Shown here: piece by piece, positions 42,416-51,723 of the stretch | Layout: each line of letters begins with the position of its first letter | How positions within the stretch are numbered: position 1 is the stretch's first letter | Origin: Bog-473 sp963836605 | Lineage (GTDB): Bacteria; Actinomycetota; Acidimicrobiia; Acidimicrobiales; RAAP-2 | Reading direction: 5' to 3' | DNA: 64,000 nucleotides | Assembly: GCA_963836605.1 (NCBI GenBank) | Contig: CAWIKB010000009.1 | Location: 372,001 to 436,000, forward strand | Notes under the pieces: generated by a model | Told to the model about the DNA's origin: nothing | The model's input: the letters and a program-made list of their open reading frames with translations, nothing else | Database searches by the model: none | Made by a program: the position numbers and the translations under genes

Positions 42416-43303
42416 TCACCGGTCCTTTTGCTTGGCCGCCCGGGCCATTTGAGACCGTCCAGAAGCGACAATCGGTGGCATGAGAGCGGCACCAAGCGGG
42501 GGGGTCGCCGCCAGAACGAAGTGGACGCCGTCCGCAGTGCGAATCGTCACGCCCTTGTAGGTGGGCGTGTAGTTGCCCCCGGGGCACACGATGCGATCGA
42601 GGTCAACCACCGAATCGGTCTTGGGGTACTCGGCCGCGACTTGCCGGACCAAGCCGTTGTAGATGGCCAGACGAGCAGGGTCGGCTTCTGGCCATGGACT
42701 GCCGTCGGGCTGTTTGCTTTCGTTGATGCACGGTGCAGTCAAGAACACCATGTTCGCTCCTGTGCCGGTCACGAGATTTGACGCGAATTCCAATTGCTGT
42801 TTCACATAGCTGGCGAACGCAGGATTGAGGATGTTGGTCCACGCTCCGTCGTACTCGCGATCGACAGTTTCCCATCTTCCGGCAAGAAGAACGACCACAT
42901 TGGGATGGAACTGGGACATCTCCGTTTTCCACTGGACCGGCCATGGCTGCAACCCCGGAGGCGTGCCAGGCGCTGGGGCTGCACCATTGCAGGGCGGGCT
43001 ATTGGGCGATTTGACACCCAAGAGTTCAGCAGCGGGGCCCATGACGACTCCACAACCAAGAAGTCCAGCGTCTCTGAAGATGTACCCGAACTTCGATTGA
43101 AGAGCAGGGGCGTTGAGCGACCATCCCAGAGTCAGAGCCAATGAGTCCCCAAAGAGCTCAATCCTCACGGGAGGTCCCTTGGATCGGTAAGTGGCACTCT
43201 CGTGGGCACCCGCCACTCCGACGACATCAATCGTCATAGACAAAGTGACCAATATGCCGAGCGCGATTTTGCCAAGCCGTCTAGTCGAAAGACACTTCAG
43301 CAT
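42416..43303 (-). CDS. Secreted SGNH/GDSL hydrolase-like protein
   Basis: A 295-residue protein with a signal segment (IALGILVTLSMTIDVVGVAG) and an SGNH domain. Block I is RIELFGDSLALTLGW at about 47-61 with the Ser nucleophile, a Gly/Asn block follows, and block V is DGVHFV near residue 264. The C-terminus is basic and Ala-rich. It is probably an extracellular O-acyl esterase or transferase on surface glycans. It is preceded on the same strand by a sulfotransferase gene. A 3' copy of it survives as a relic at 36244-36454. ATG 43303. Confidence 0.85.
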   Translation of the reverse strand: MLKCLSTRRLGKIALGILVTLSMTIDVVGVAGAHESATYRSKGPPVRIELFGDSLALTLGWSLNAPALQSKFGYIFRDAGLLGCGVVMGPAAELLGVKSPNSPPCNGAAPAPGTPPGLQPWPVQWKTEMSQFHPNVVVLLAGRWETVDREYDGAWTNILNPAFASYVKQQLEFASNLVTGTGANMVFLTAPCINESKQPDGSPWPEADPARLAIYNGLVRQVAAEYPKTDSVVDLDRIVCPGGNYTPTYKGVTIRTADGVHFVLAATPPLGAALMPPIVASGRSQMARAAKQKDR

Positions 43304-43475
43304 GGCCGAACATTAGACGACCAGTCAGCTTCTTGCGTGGCTAGCCGCCAGCCGTCGATGACGAAGGCGTCCCTAAGTCGCAGGGAGTGCTGACAACCGG
43401 GGCGGAGCATTCGCACCGTGAGTGACTCATAACGGGGGTGGATCAACAATTGTCCCCTTGGCTACCCCGTGCTCG

Positions 43476-44561
43476 TCACGTGTGGGTTGCTCGCCGGGAG
43501 TTGATTGGATAACCATAGCGAGCAAGGAGCGGCGAAGTCATCGCGGTCACTAGGTTGCGCGATGCTGCAGGCATCGCTCTTTGCCACTCATCATCGAGAC
43601 GAATTGGCACGTTGCCCGTCTCGAATCGATTTATATTGCCGAAGACGTGAACTTCTGGCAAATCAACGATCGGGCCATCAAAGCGGTCACCCTGGACATC
43701 TGTTTCACCCATGATTCTGACGAGTTCCTCGGTGATCGCGCCTGGGTCAGTAACGAAGTCTTCGTAGCGAAGCCGGAAGCCAAGGTCACCATAGAGTGAG
43801 TTAATGATGTCGGTCGAGAAATTTTGGAGGAGCCAATCCAAACCGATGACGAATGCTCGACGTTGACCCATGTGCATCGATTCATCCGCATTCCGCTTGA
43901 CGTCTCCCCCCAGTTTTCGCTGCCAGGAGAAGGCCACGGCGCGCGAGTCTCGGATCAATTCCACGGTGGTCACGTTTAGTTCCGGTACAAGGCCGAGCAG
44001 GAATCGATAGACGGGATACCTGGAGCTATCAACGATGACATTAGCGCCGGACACCGTACGAATTGCACGATACAGGCGCGAAAGATCGTGGAGATATCCT
44101 GGCGGGATCTCGTCTGTGATTCGTGCGCGTCCTCCAGCTGTCCAGAGTTGTGGCAGTCGACGGGACTTCAGTACCACACGATTCGAGAAGGCTATGTATT
44201 TCTCGGCGTTCCTGCGGTCGAAGATGCCCGGTGCGCAGTCAGCGACATCTCGCCAGAAGCGGCAGTCTGAGAAGGAGTTGCCGCAGCTGCATCGGCCATT
44301 CCCAATAACTCCGAATCTCCAGATGATGCAGGGTTCCCCAGCCGTCATGAATTGTGGCCGAGCACCAACAGTTCGAGCGAGAATCGTGCCCCCGCTCCTT
44401 GCTGCTCCGCACAGGAACAGGACGGATACGCGGTCATCTTCGTTGCTTGACTTCTTGGAAACGGGAACCAATCGGCCCAAAGGGCTTCCAATCAGTCTCG
44501 GTGCGCTACGCACGCGTCCGATCCATTGGAGCGAATGCACCGTCCCCACGAGCGACCCCAA
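43476..44561 (-). CDS. Sulfotransferase
   Basis: A 361-residue PAPS-dependent sulfotransferase. The 5'-phosphosulfate loop is CGAARSGGTILARTVG (about 51-66). The 3'-phosphate motif is IVDSSRYPVYRFLLGL (about 172-187), followed by ELIRDSRAVAFSW. TTG 44561 is the best start I find. It lies in the same strand and cluster as the SGNH gene, 172 bases upstream, among polysaccharide genes. It probably sulfates a surface glycan or glycolipid. A 27-base relic of its 3' end occurs at 42331. Confidence 0.88.
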   Translation of the reverse strand: MGSLVGTVHSLQWIGRVRSAPRLIGSPLGRLVPVSKKSSNEDDRVSVLFLCGAARSGGTILARTVGARPQFMTAGEPCIIWRFGVIGNGRCSCGNSFSDCRFWRDVADCAPGIFDRRNAEKYIAFSNRVVLKSRRLPQLWTAGGRARITDEIPPGYLHDLSRLYRAIRTVSGANVIVDSSRYPVYRFLLGLVPELNVTTVELIRDSRAVAFSWQRKLGGDVKRNADESMHMGQRRAFVIGLDWLLQNFSTDIINSLYGDLGFRLRYEDFVTDPGAITEELVRIMGETDVQGDRFDGPIVDLPEVHVFGNINRFETGNVPIRLDDEWQRAMPAASRNLVTAMTSPLLARYGYPINSRRATHT

Positions 44562-45150
44562 GATCCCCGGTCAAAATTTGCCAAGGGTAGCTCCGGACAT
44601 ATCTATCTTTGCCATTCGACTTTCGCGGGTGGGCTTCCAAAGCCCAGAAATCATCGCCTTTGACTCGCAATTCACGGTTAGGTGGTGCAGATGATGTACG
44701 TCTGATGGCTCCGTCAGGCTTCATCTTCATAGCTTTGCCACTATATCGGGAGATACTGCCCGCCAGAGAGCTGAGGTCCATCCGCGCCAACGGATCCCGC
44801 GCCATCTTGGTTGAGGTGGAATACAACGGGATCATCACTTCAGCCCGAGCGCCACACGTCCGACGCGCGGAACAGGGACAACGTTGACACTGGCTGGCGG
44901 TAACAAGGGAGCGCGACAGTAACATGTGTTCGTGACTATAAGCGACCCGAAGCATGGGTAATCCAGCCAAGATTCGATTGGCAATGAGCACGCCCACCTG
45001 CCTGCGAGCCGCGTTCCCTCATGGCTCGGACATACGGAAAGCCGATTTCGAATGAAATCACTGTCCGCAGCAATTGAGCGAGACACAAGGGTCACAAACG
45101 TCTGAATCTCCTCACCCGTTCGCTCCACCGGTTCAAATCATCAGGGAACC
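44562..45150. other. Intergenic region without a clear gene
   Basis: About 590 bases between divergent genes, A/T-richer than its neighbours. Long frames on both strands lack family motifs and ribosome sites. It presumably contains promoters for the sulfotransferase and the glycosyltransferase at 45151. I see no hairpin or repeat. Confidence 0.5.
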
Positions 45151-47020
45151 TTGAGTCCTGTCGGATGCATATATTCTATCAATGTGATGGCGAAAAGAAC
45201 CGGACTATGGCATTCGACCCGCAATGTGATGGCTGTCTCGCTAGACAGCCATATACCCGTTGGGACGTACCAATCACCGATGGCACGGCAGGAGAATCTC
45301 AACTCGATCGATCAACCGATGACAATCCGTGAAGGTGCCCGTGCCACGGTTTCTGTTGTCATTCCCACCTTCCGACGCCCTGAATTGTTGCAAGCGCTCC
45401 TCGTGTCATTGAGCGCGGGAAGCCGGATACCGGATGAGGTAATCGTTGTCGATAATGACCCCGAGAGATCGGCCTTTCCTGAACCTCTCCCACGACTACC
45501 CGTCCGAGTTGTCCATGCGGGATTGGGCATAAGTGTCTCGGGGGCTCGAAACGCGGGATGGCGTTCGACGGTCTCGGATGTGTGCATTTTCATCGATGAC
45601 GACAACGTCGTCGAGCGCGATGCCGTCGCCGAGTTGGCGCGGGTGTTTCGACAACGTGATGTTGGACTTGCCAGTCCAGTGGTCTTTGCCGGCGATAGTG
45701 GTGTGGTTTGGTGCGCTGGCATTACTCGCTCGAGGTGGACGGGTCGCACCCGATGCATACTGGGTGGAGAGTCGATCATGCCGGCTGCGTCGACGTGGCA
45801 TACAGATGAGATGCCCGATGCGTTCGCGGTCCCGCGAGCAGTTCTTGAGAAAGTCGATGGATTTGATGAGCAGCGATTCCCGATTCACTTCGAGGAATCG
45901 GATCTTGATGCTCGCATCGCTGAGTTGGGCCTTCAAACTATCGTCGTGAGAGATGCGAAAGTGCGGCACTACGGTTGGGTGGGTGTCAGTCCCGGCGTTG
46001 CCATGGTGCGAGCCACAGCCAATCACGGCGTGGATCGCGTCCATCAGATGGCCCTTTCTCGTGTTCGGTTTCATATACTGCATACGAGCGGGTTCCCGCG
46101 GTGGAGCACAGTAGGACTGTTTCTGCCAATCTGGTTCGCCCTCACCTCTTTGGGATGCCTCGGGGCGGACGGATCGTGGAGGACTCGCTGGGCTACGGTT
46201 CGGGCAGTCGCTGCCGGCATGCAGGCGGGCTACCGAGAAGCTCTGAGAGAACACACGAAACGAGGGACACGGCTGGATATGAATGAAACTAAATCGCAGG
46301 AAGAGGATCCCGCCGTATCTGACGGGATCGTTAGATCGGTGCTTCCGGCAGCGAAGACTGTTGCGGCAACTACTTTCAAAAGTCTTGCGTTCCATACCGG
46401 ACTGCACCGGCTGCTTTTCTACCGCTACAACTACATGTTCCGCCCGCGTGAGCTTTCGGTCCTCGTATCCTGCCTTACAGAAACCCATGATGTATCGGGC
46501 CCCGTTCTCGAAATTGGCTGTGCGGCCGGTCATACTACGGTCTTTTTGAACAAACACCTTGATGATCTTGAAGATTCTCGTGACTACATTTGTATTGACA
46601 CCTTCGCTGGATTCACTAGCGACGACATCGCAGTGGAGATCGAACGTGGACATGATTCGCGACGCTACGAGTTCCTCTTTCGCGCGTACCGTAAGGATTG
46701 GTTCGACCGGACAATGGCCAACAACAACGTCTCACGCGGTAATTTCGATTCAAGCGGACGTCAATCGTTTCGATTTCGGTCCCTATGAACAAATCAGTTT
46801 CTGTCTGATTGATGTTGATCTCATGCGGCCCGTGCAAAGATCGCTGGAGGAGGTCCTTCCTCGGATGGCGCCGGGGGGAGTCATATTGGTGGATGATTGC
46901 GTCCCCAACCGAAAGTACGACGGAGCGCTGGCCGCCTACCTTGACTGTGTGGAACGCCATGGCTACCCAATCGACATTCGAGAGCAGAAATTGGGTCTGA
47001 TCAAGATCCCCAGCGTCTGA
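45151..47020 (+). pseudogene. GT2 glycosyltransferase fused to a class I methyltransferase, frameshifted
   Basis: TTG 45151 (start uncertain; ATG 45319 would also keep the domain) opens a GT2 domain with VSVVIPTFRRPELL, VVDNDPERS and IFIDDDNVV. After residue 370 a methyltransferase domain begins (VLEIGCAAGHTTVFLN at about 450, ICIDTFAGF), of the TylF/macrocin O-methyltransferase kind. In CACGCGG at about 46735 an extra G shifts the frame. The downstream frame carries FCLIDVDLMRPVQRSLEEVL and GGVILVDDCVPNRKYDGAL to a stop at 47018. One base removed gives about 622 residues. Predicted to transfer and methylate a sugar of a surface polymer. Confidence 0.78.
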
Positions 47021-47024
47021 GAGT

Positions 47025-48305
47025 TCAGGCGGTGGAAGCTCGACCGGTTAGTCCGAAATTCTTTTTTTTTGCATGTCGAGGTGCGGCCCTGGGGGATCGC
47101 GCCGTACTCCCTCGGTGCCTCCTCATGCACATCCAGAAAGTGACGAACATGACCAAGGCCTGGGAGGATAAGACAGCTACTGCAAACTGCTGGGCGTTGG
47201 GCCTCGTGGCCAGGCAAGCGAGTATGCCTAGAATTCCAAGCAACAGGGGGGGCCAAGGGCGGGTCGCGCCAAGCGCCACGTCGCCATAGACGATGACTCC
47301 GGTCGCGCCAGCGATCGACATGGCCGCCCCCAACGCGAGCAACAAGAATGGTGAGGCAGGTCTCTGGCCGAGGACTTCGCCGATAGGACCTCGAAGCACG
47401 ACCAAGACACCGGTGCACAAAAGCCCCAATGCCAGCGTCGCGAAGGTGGCTATGACAAGCACCTGTCGCTGCGCGTAGATCCGGATGTAGGGGAATGCGA
47501 GAGTGCTGGCGGCAAACAGCAGGAGATACACGCCCTTCGACGGCACAGCAGCCAAATCGTAACGGGTTGCCTGAAATTTCGACAAGCCGCTTGGCGCAGT
47601 GAGAATGTCAAGCTGGACAAATATCCCGAGCAACACCAAAGTGAGCCACGTATCGAGGAATGAAGTCATCGGTCGAGTCGTTGCCTTCAGCGTTACAGTC
47701 CGAGAAGGCACAGACACCATGGCGATCAGCGTGGCAATTGCTAGCCCCAGCGCCAATCCGGCGAGTCCCCAGACCAACCCCAGGGCAGAACCCAGCAATA
47801 TCCGGACACCAGCTTCGAGAAAGAGGTTGCCCGCGAGCACGCCAAACTTCCGGACGGCAAGAAGATCGCCCCGCCGGATGGCGAGTGGAATCGCGAATAT
47901 GACTTGGGCTGCGATGCATTCGACCGCCAGAACGGGGATATGGAGCAAGTAGCCGATCAGAGGGGAGACGGCCGCTCCGACCACGGCCATGGCGACGTAG
48001 GATTTCGCGGTCAACTTAAGCGGCTTGGCACCATCAGCGACCAGTGCAGCAGCACGCAGCGGGACACCCGAGGGTATGAGCGATGCGACGAAGAAAAGCC
48101 CAAACAGTGTGGAGAGTCCGGCGAAATGCTCTCGGTGGAGATGGCGAGACATCACAGCCAGCAACACCACGGTGGAGAGCCCAATGGAGACCGTGGCGCC
48201 CCAGAAAAGGAGGCCTGCCGCAGTCGTCCTCCTGCGCTGTGACTTCACTCCTGGAATGGAGCTGTCCCGAACCGACACAAATCCCTCAATAATTGGCTCG
48301 GCCAT
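47025..48305 (-). CDS. Polysaccharide flippase (MATE/Wzx-like)
   Basis: A 426-residue protein with about 12 membrane helices (AAGLLFWGATVSIGLSTVVL, FGLFFVASLIPSGVPLRAAAL and so on), without soluble domains. It resembles MurJ/Wzx-type flippases, which move lipid-linked sugars across the membrane. ATG 48305. It converges with the GT2-methyltransferase gene (4 bases apart) and diverges from the GT2 gene at 48562. The role in exporting the lipid-linked product of these glycosyltransferases is inferred from context. Confidence 0.8.
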   Translation of the reverse strand: MAEPIIEGFVSVRDSSIPGVKSQRRRTTAAGLLFWGATVSIGLSTVVLLAVMSRHLHREHFAGLSTLFGLFFVASLIPSGVPLRAAALVADGAKPLKLTAKSYVAMAVVGAAVSPLIGYLLHIPVLAVECIAAQVIFAIPLAIRRGDLLAVRKFGVLAGNLFLEAGVRILLGSALGLVWGLAGLALGLAIATLIAMVSVPSRTVTLKATTRPMTSFLDTWLTLVLLGIFVQLDILTAPSGLSKFQATRYDLAAVPSKGVYLLLFAASTLAFPYIRIYAQRQVLVIATFATLALGLLCTGVLVVLRGPIGEVLGQRPASPFLLLALGAAMSIAGATGVIVYGDVALGATRPWPPLLLGILGILACLATRPNAQQFAVAVLSSQALVMFVTFWMCMRRHRGSTARSPRAAPRHAKKKNFGLTGRASTA

Positions 48306-48561
48306 ATTACGTTTGTGTTTCCGCTGAAATTTTGGACAGCCCGAATTGCGTTGGCACTACGCACAAGCTAGACGACAGGTTCGACTGCGAGAAAGCCGGA
48401 CGTAGCGCCAGAAGGGGCCTTCCCCAAGCACCGGCAGGCCTCGGCGCAGGAAAGGGTAGATCAGAATCTCTGAACCCGATAGAGTTCAGACGGGATACGC
48501 ATACGGGGTGAGGAGGGGCAAATGATCAGCATTCTGATTGCTTCATCGCAGGTTAGAGTCT
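48306..48561. other. Divergent promoter region with a strong out-of-frame ribosome site
   Basis: About 255 bases between divergent genes. GAGGAGGGG at 48510-48518 directly precedes ATG 48522, which opens a 34-codon frame ending at 48626 and overlapping the GT2 gene in another frame. The real GT2 start (GTG 48562) has only a weak site. The short frame may be a translational leader. Confidence 0.45.
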
Positions 48562-49770
48562 GTGCCAAACATCTCGTTTGCTTTCCCTTCAGAACCGACG
48601 GACAAGGCTCTTGCGTTGCGAATTGACAAGCCCAATGTAAGTATCATCGTCCCAGCCTTCAATGAAGCGCGCCGACTCGCCGAATCTGCTGAGCGACTGG
48701 GGCGTGCGGTCGAGTCCGGCTCCATCGACAGGAGTACCACCGAATTCATCGTCGTTGACGACGGCAGCAGCGATGAAACGGGACTCGTTTCCCACAGGCT
48801 GCTCAGCCCCGTGTTTCCCCGGTTGCGTGTGTTGCGCCTCCACACCAACTCTGGAAAAGGAGCTGCGATCCGCGCGGGAGCAGCTGTAGCCACAGCGCCG
48901 ATCGTTGCCTTCATGGACGCGGACATGGCGGTGGATCCTGCGCAGCTGCCACGACTGCTGACGGCGCTCGATGGAGCTGAGGTCGCCGTCGGATCTCGAA
49001 GGATGGAAATGTCAGTAGTAGTAAGTGACAGCCACCGTCGTTCTGTCATGGGCCGCACGTTTAGCTACCTGGTCAACTCGTTGACAAATGTCGCGATTAA
49101 GGACACCCAATGCGGCTTCAAGGCATTCCGATCTGCGACGGCGCGGATACTTTTCCACGGTATGGCCATTAGTGGGTTTGCGTTCGACGCTGAAGTTCTC
49201 TATTTGGCTCGCCGTCTCGGTATGCGGATCGCAGAAGTTCCGGTGCACTGGCGTGACGAGACAGGGAGCACCGTACGACCGATCGCAGACCCCGCCTTCA
49301 TGGCGTATGACGTGCTACGAATGAGGGCCGGAAAGAGAGGGTCCCACATCCCCGCCCTCACGATTACCGCCCGCTGTATCGAACACCAGCCGAGATCAGG
49401 GGGCCTCCCGACTTGTGTGCTCGAGGCCATTGGGGTGAACGTCCCGATTGTGCCTCTTCCGAATGGCGGGGCATTTGTCCTGTTTCCCTTGAGTGAACCG
49501 GGCGAATCTCAGCAAACGGCCTTGCGACTCGGCCAACTCGGGCCAAAAGTCAGAGTGAGCGAGCGACAAGTTGCCCTTGCTGAGCTGATGAAAATCTCCC
49601 CATTTGTGCTTTTGGCTGGGCACTGGATTGACAATGGACGTTCCGAAAATCACAACCCCTCGCTCTCAAACCAGAGATTCCATACGCCGGCGCTTGTTCC
49701 CAAGTCACCTGCGGACGAGGACACACCACCGAAATCAACTTTGTTCCAAGGGACTGACGGTTGCGGATAG
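48562..49770 (+). CDS. GT2 family glycosyltransferase (polyprenyl-phosphate sugar synthase-like)
   Basis: A 402-residue protein. The first 250 residues are a GT-A domain like dolichol/polyprenol phosphate mannose synthases: VSIIVPAFNEARRLAE (about 26), FIVVDDGSSDET, SGKGAAIRAGAAVA, MDADMAVDP with the metal Asp at about 118, and DTQCGFKAFRS. The last 150 residues (rich in Pro, Ser and Gly) are unassigned and unlike the family, which normally ends after the GT domain. GTG 48562 is chosen. Its stop overlaps the GT4-methyltransferase start (TTG 49761) by 10 bases, so the two are coupled. It likely charges a polyprenol with a sugar. Confidence 0.88.
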   Translation: MPNISFAFPSEPTDKALALRIDKPNVSIIVPAFNEARRLAESAERLGRAVESGSIDRSTTEFIVVDDGSSDETGLVSHRLLSPVFPRLRVLRLHTNSGKGAAIRAGAAVATAPIVAFMDADMAVDPAQLPRLLTALDGAEVAVGSRRMEMSVVVSDSHRRSVMGRTFSYLVNSLTNVAIKDTQCGFKAFRSATARILFHGMAISGFAFDAEVLYLARRLGMRIAEVPVHWRDETGSTVRPIADPAFMAYDVLRMRAGKRGSHIPALTITARCIEHQPRSGGLPTCVLEAIGVNVPIVPLPNGGAFVLFPLSEPGESQQTALRLGQLGPKVRVSERQVALAELMKISPFVLLAGHWIDNGRSENHNPSLSNQRFHTPALVPKSPADEDTPPKSTLFQGTDGCG

Positions 49771-51635
49771 TAGCTATGAGTTGGCGCGAACTCGCCAATC
49801 CATCTGCCGGGGGCGCGGAGGTGCTGATCGACCGGCTGCTGACCGGATTCGCAGAGCGCGGACATGAAGTCACCCTCATTTGTGGAGGTCCTGTTTCACC
49901 CCGCCACTACAAGGTCGTCAAAGCAGGGGGAACGTACTCGCAGTATCTGTTGGCACCGCTTTTGTGCGTCGCTTTTTACCGGAGCGCAGACGTCGTTATC
50001 GATGCCGAGAATGGCATCCCGTACTTCTCGCCGCTTTGGAGGCGGCGCCCATCCATCTGTCTCGTCAATCACGTACACACCGACCAATGGGAGACGCGAT
50101 TCTCAAGGCCGGTTGCGGCAGCGTGTCGGGCGATCGAAAGCCGGGTGATGCCCGCGGTGTACAGAAAGAAGACGTTTGTCGCAATCTCACCGTCGACTGC
50201 TCATTTCCTGCAGGAGATCGGGGTGGATTCCGCTCGCATCCATGTGATCGAGCCGGGCATTCACGTACCATCAGAGGTCGCCGGGTCGAAATCAAAGGAG
50301 CCACAGTTTCTCTCGTTGAGCAGGATGGTTCCGCACAAGAGAATCGATCTGCTGCTCAACGCCTGGAAAATTGCATCCGAAGAGATTCCGGGTCGCCTTA
50401 TCCTGGCCGGGGACGGACCGGAGCTGACCAGGATTCGTACATTGGCTTCAGCCATTCCTCGAGTTGACGTCGTCGGTCGTGTCACAGATGAGGAGAAATC
50501 CCGATTGCTCGGAGAGTCATGGGCACTCATAAGCGCGTCACACCATGAGGGTTGGGGTTTATCGGTCTTGGAGGCTGCCTCAATGGCAACCACTACCCTC
50601 GCAATCGACGCTCCTGGCGTTCGCGACGCCATTGTCGATGGTGTAACGGGGGTTCTGGTTCGAGCCCATGACGAGGAATTGGAGTCTGCACTGGCCCGTT
50701 CATGGGTGGAACTGGCTGCAGATGTGGTTCGGCTCAAGGAATTGGGGACCGCCGCCCGTCAGCGCGCCACCGAATTCGGGTGGGAACGATCAATCGACGC
50801 TTGGTTGAATCTGATATCCGAAGCAGCCGAAGCGCCGACAAGAAGGGTGATCGACCGGTCGGACGGCTTTCGATCGAGCGGGTCGCAAGTCGAGCGAACG
50901 AGACAACGGGTAACGTACCGTGGCGGTCTGCGTCGATCGGTTGAGCTATTCAAGGGATTTCGTGCTCAATATGAAAGACCTGATGATTTCTACGCCCTCC
51001 TCGCCGATGATACGGTCGCTCTCGTTGAGAGATATGAGCCGGTCAGTGGGCAGAAGGTCCTTGATATCGGCGGAGGACCCGGCTACTTCGCCAAGGCGTT
51101 TCGTCGAGCGGGTGCCGCCAGCTTCTTCGTTGAGCCGTTCTGGGACGCTCTGACCCCTCGTGGTAGGTCGCTGGGATACGGAATCGTTGGCGACGGCATG
51201 AGGATGCCCTTTGCCGATGGGACATTTGACATCAGCCACTCTTCCAACGTGCTGGAGCATGTGACTCATCCCAAGGATTTCTTCGATGAGATGCTTCGCG
51301 TGGTCCGACCCGGAGGGCTCGTGTTCTTGGCGTTCACGAACTGGCTCTCGCCGTTTGGAGGTCATGAAACGGCCCCCTGGCACTATCTCGGTGGTGAGAG
51401 GGCCGCCCTGCGATATGAGCGAAAACTCGGCTACGCTCCCAAGAATTGTTACGGGACCAGCCTATTTCGGCTGGATATTGGCGATGTATTGGCATGGGCG
51501 CGCGGCGAACAGAAGGCAGATCTGATAGACGCGTTTCCACGCTATTACCCGGAGTGGACCAAGGGAATCGTAAGGGTTCCGGGCTTGAGGGAGATCTTGA
51601 CGTGGAACTTGGTGATCGTGTTGCGGCGCCATTGA
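49761..51635 (+). CDS. GT4 glycosyltransferase fused to a class I methyltransferase
   Basis: A 624-residue fusion. Residues 1-355 form a GT-B enzyme: SWRELANPSAGGAEVL, FLSLSRMVPHKRIDLLLNAW and SASHHEGWGLSVLEAASM with the donor Glu pair at about 262-275. Residues 395-610 form a methyltransferase with VLDIGGGPGYFAKAF at about 432 and SSNVLEHVTHP, plus VRPGGLVFLAFTNW. In Mycobacterium tuberculosis the neighbouring genes Rv0225 (glycosyltransferase) and Rv0224c (methyltransferase) have these two domains separately, near aftD, to my knowledge. TTG 49761 overlaps the GT2 stop. Next gene downstream is the first AftD-like gene. Confidence 0.88.
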   Translation: MRIVAMSWRELANPSAGGAEVLIDRLLTGFAERGHEVTLICGGPVSPRHYKVVKAGGTYSQYLLAPLLCVAFYRSADVVIDAENGIPYFSPLWRRRPSICLVNHVHTDQWETRFSRPVAAACRAIESRVMPAVYRKKTFVAISPSTAHFLQEIGVDSARIHVIEPGIHVPSEVAGSKSKEPQFLSLSRMVPHKRIDLLLNAWKIASEEIPGRLILAGDGPELTRIRTLASAIPRVDVVGRVTDEEKSRLLGESWALISASHHEGWGLSVLEAASMATTTLAIDAPGVRDAIVDGVTGVLVRAHDEELESALARSWVELAADVVRLKELGTAARQRATEFGWERSIDAWLNLISEAAEAPTRRVIDRSDGFRSSGSQVERTRQRVTYRGGLRRSVELFKGFRAQYERPDDFYALLADDTVALVERYEPVSGQKVLDIGGGPGYFAKAFRRAGAASFFVEPFWDALTPRGRSLGYGIVGDGMRMPFADGTFDISHSSNVLEHVTHPKDFFDEMLRVVRPGGLVFLAFTNWLSPFGGHETAPWHYLGGERAALRYERKLGYAPKNCYGTSLFRLDIGDVLAWARGEQKADLIDAFPRYYPEWTKGIVRVPGLREILTWNLVIVLRRH

Positions 51636-51723
51636 AGTCTGACTTCGAATCGCATCCATGCGTTCTGACCTGCCGTAATCGCCACCGAAGCGTTGATGTG
51701 TGCTCGGCGACAGGGGGCCGCGC

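Noticed and set aside
44506..44997. Minus-strand open frame of 163 codons upstream of the sulfotransferase
   Set aside because: It overlaps the sulfotransferase start in another frame and shows no motif or ribosome site.
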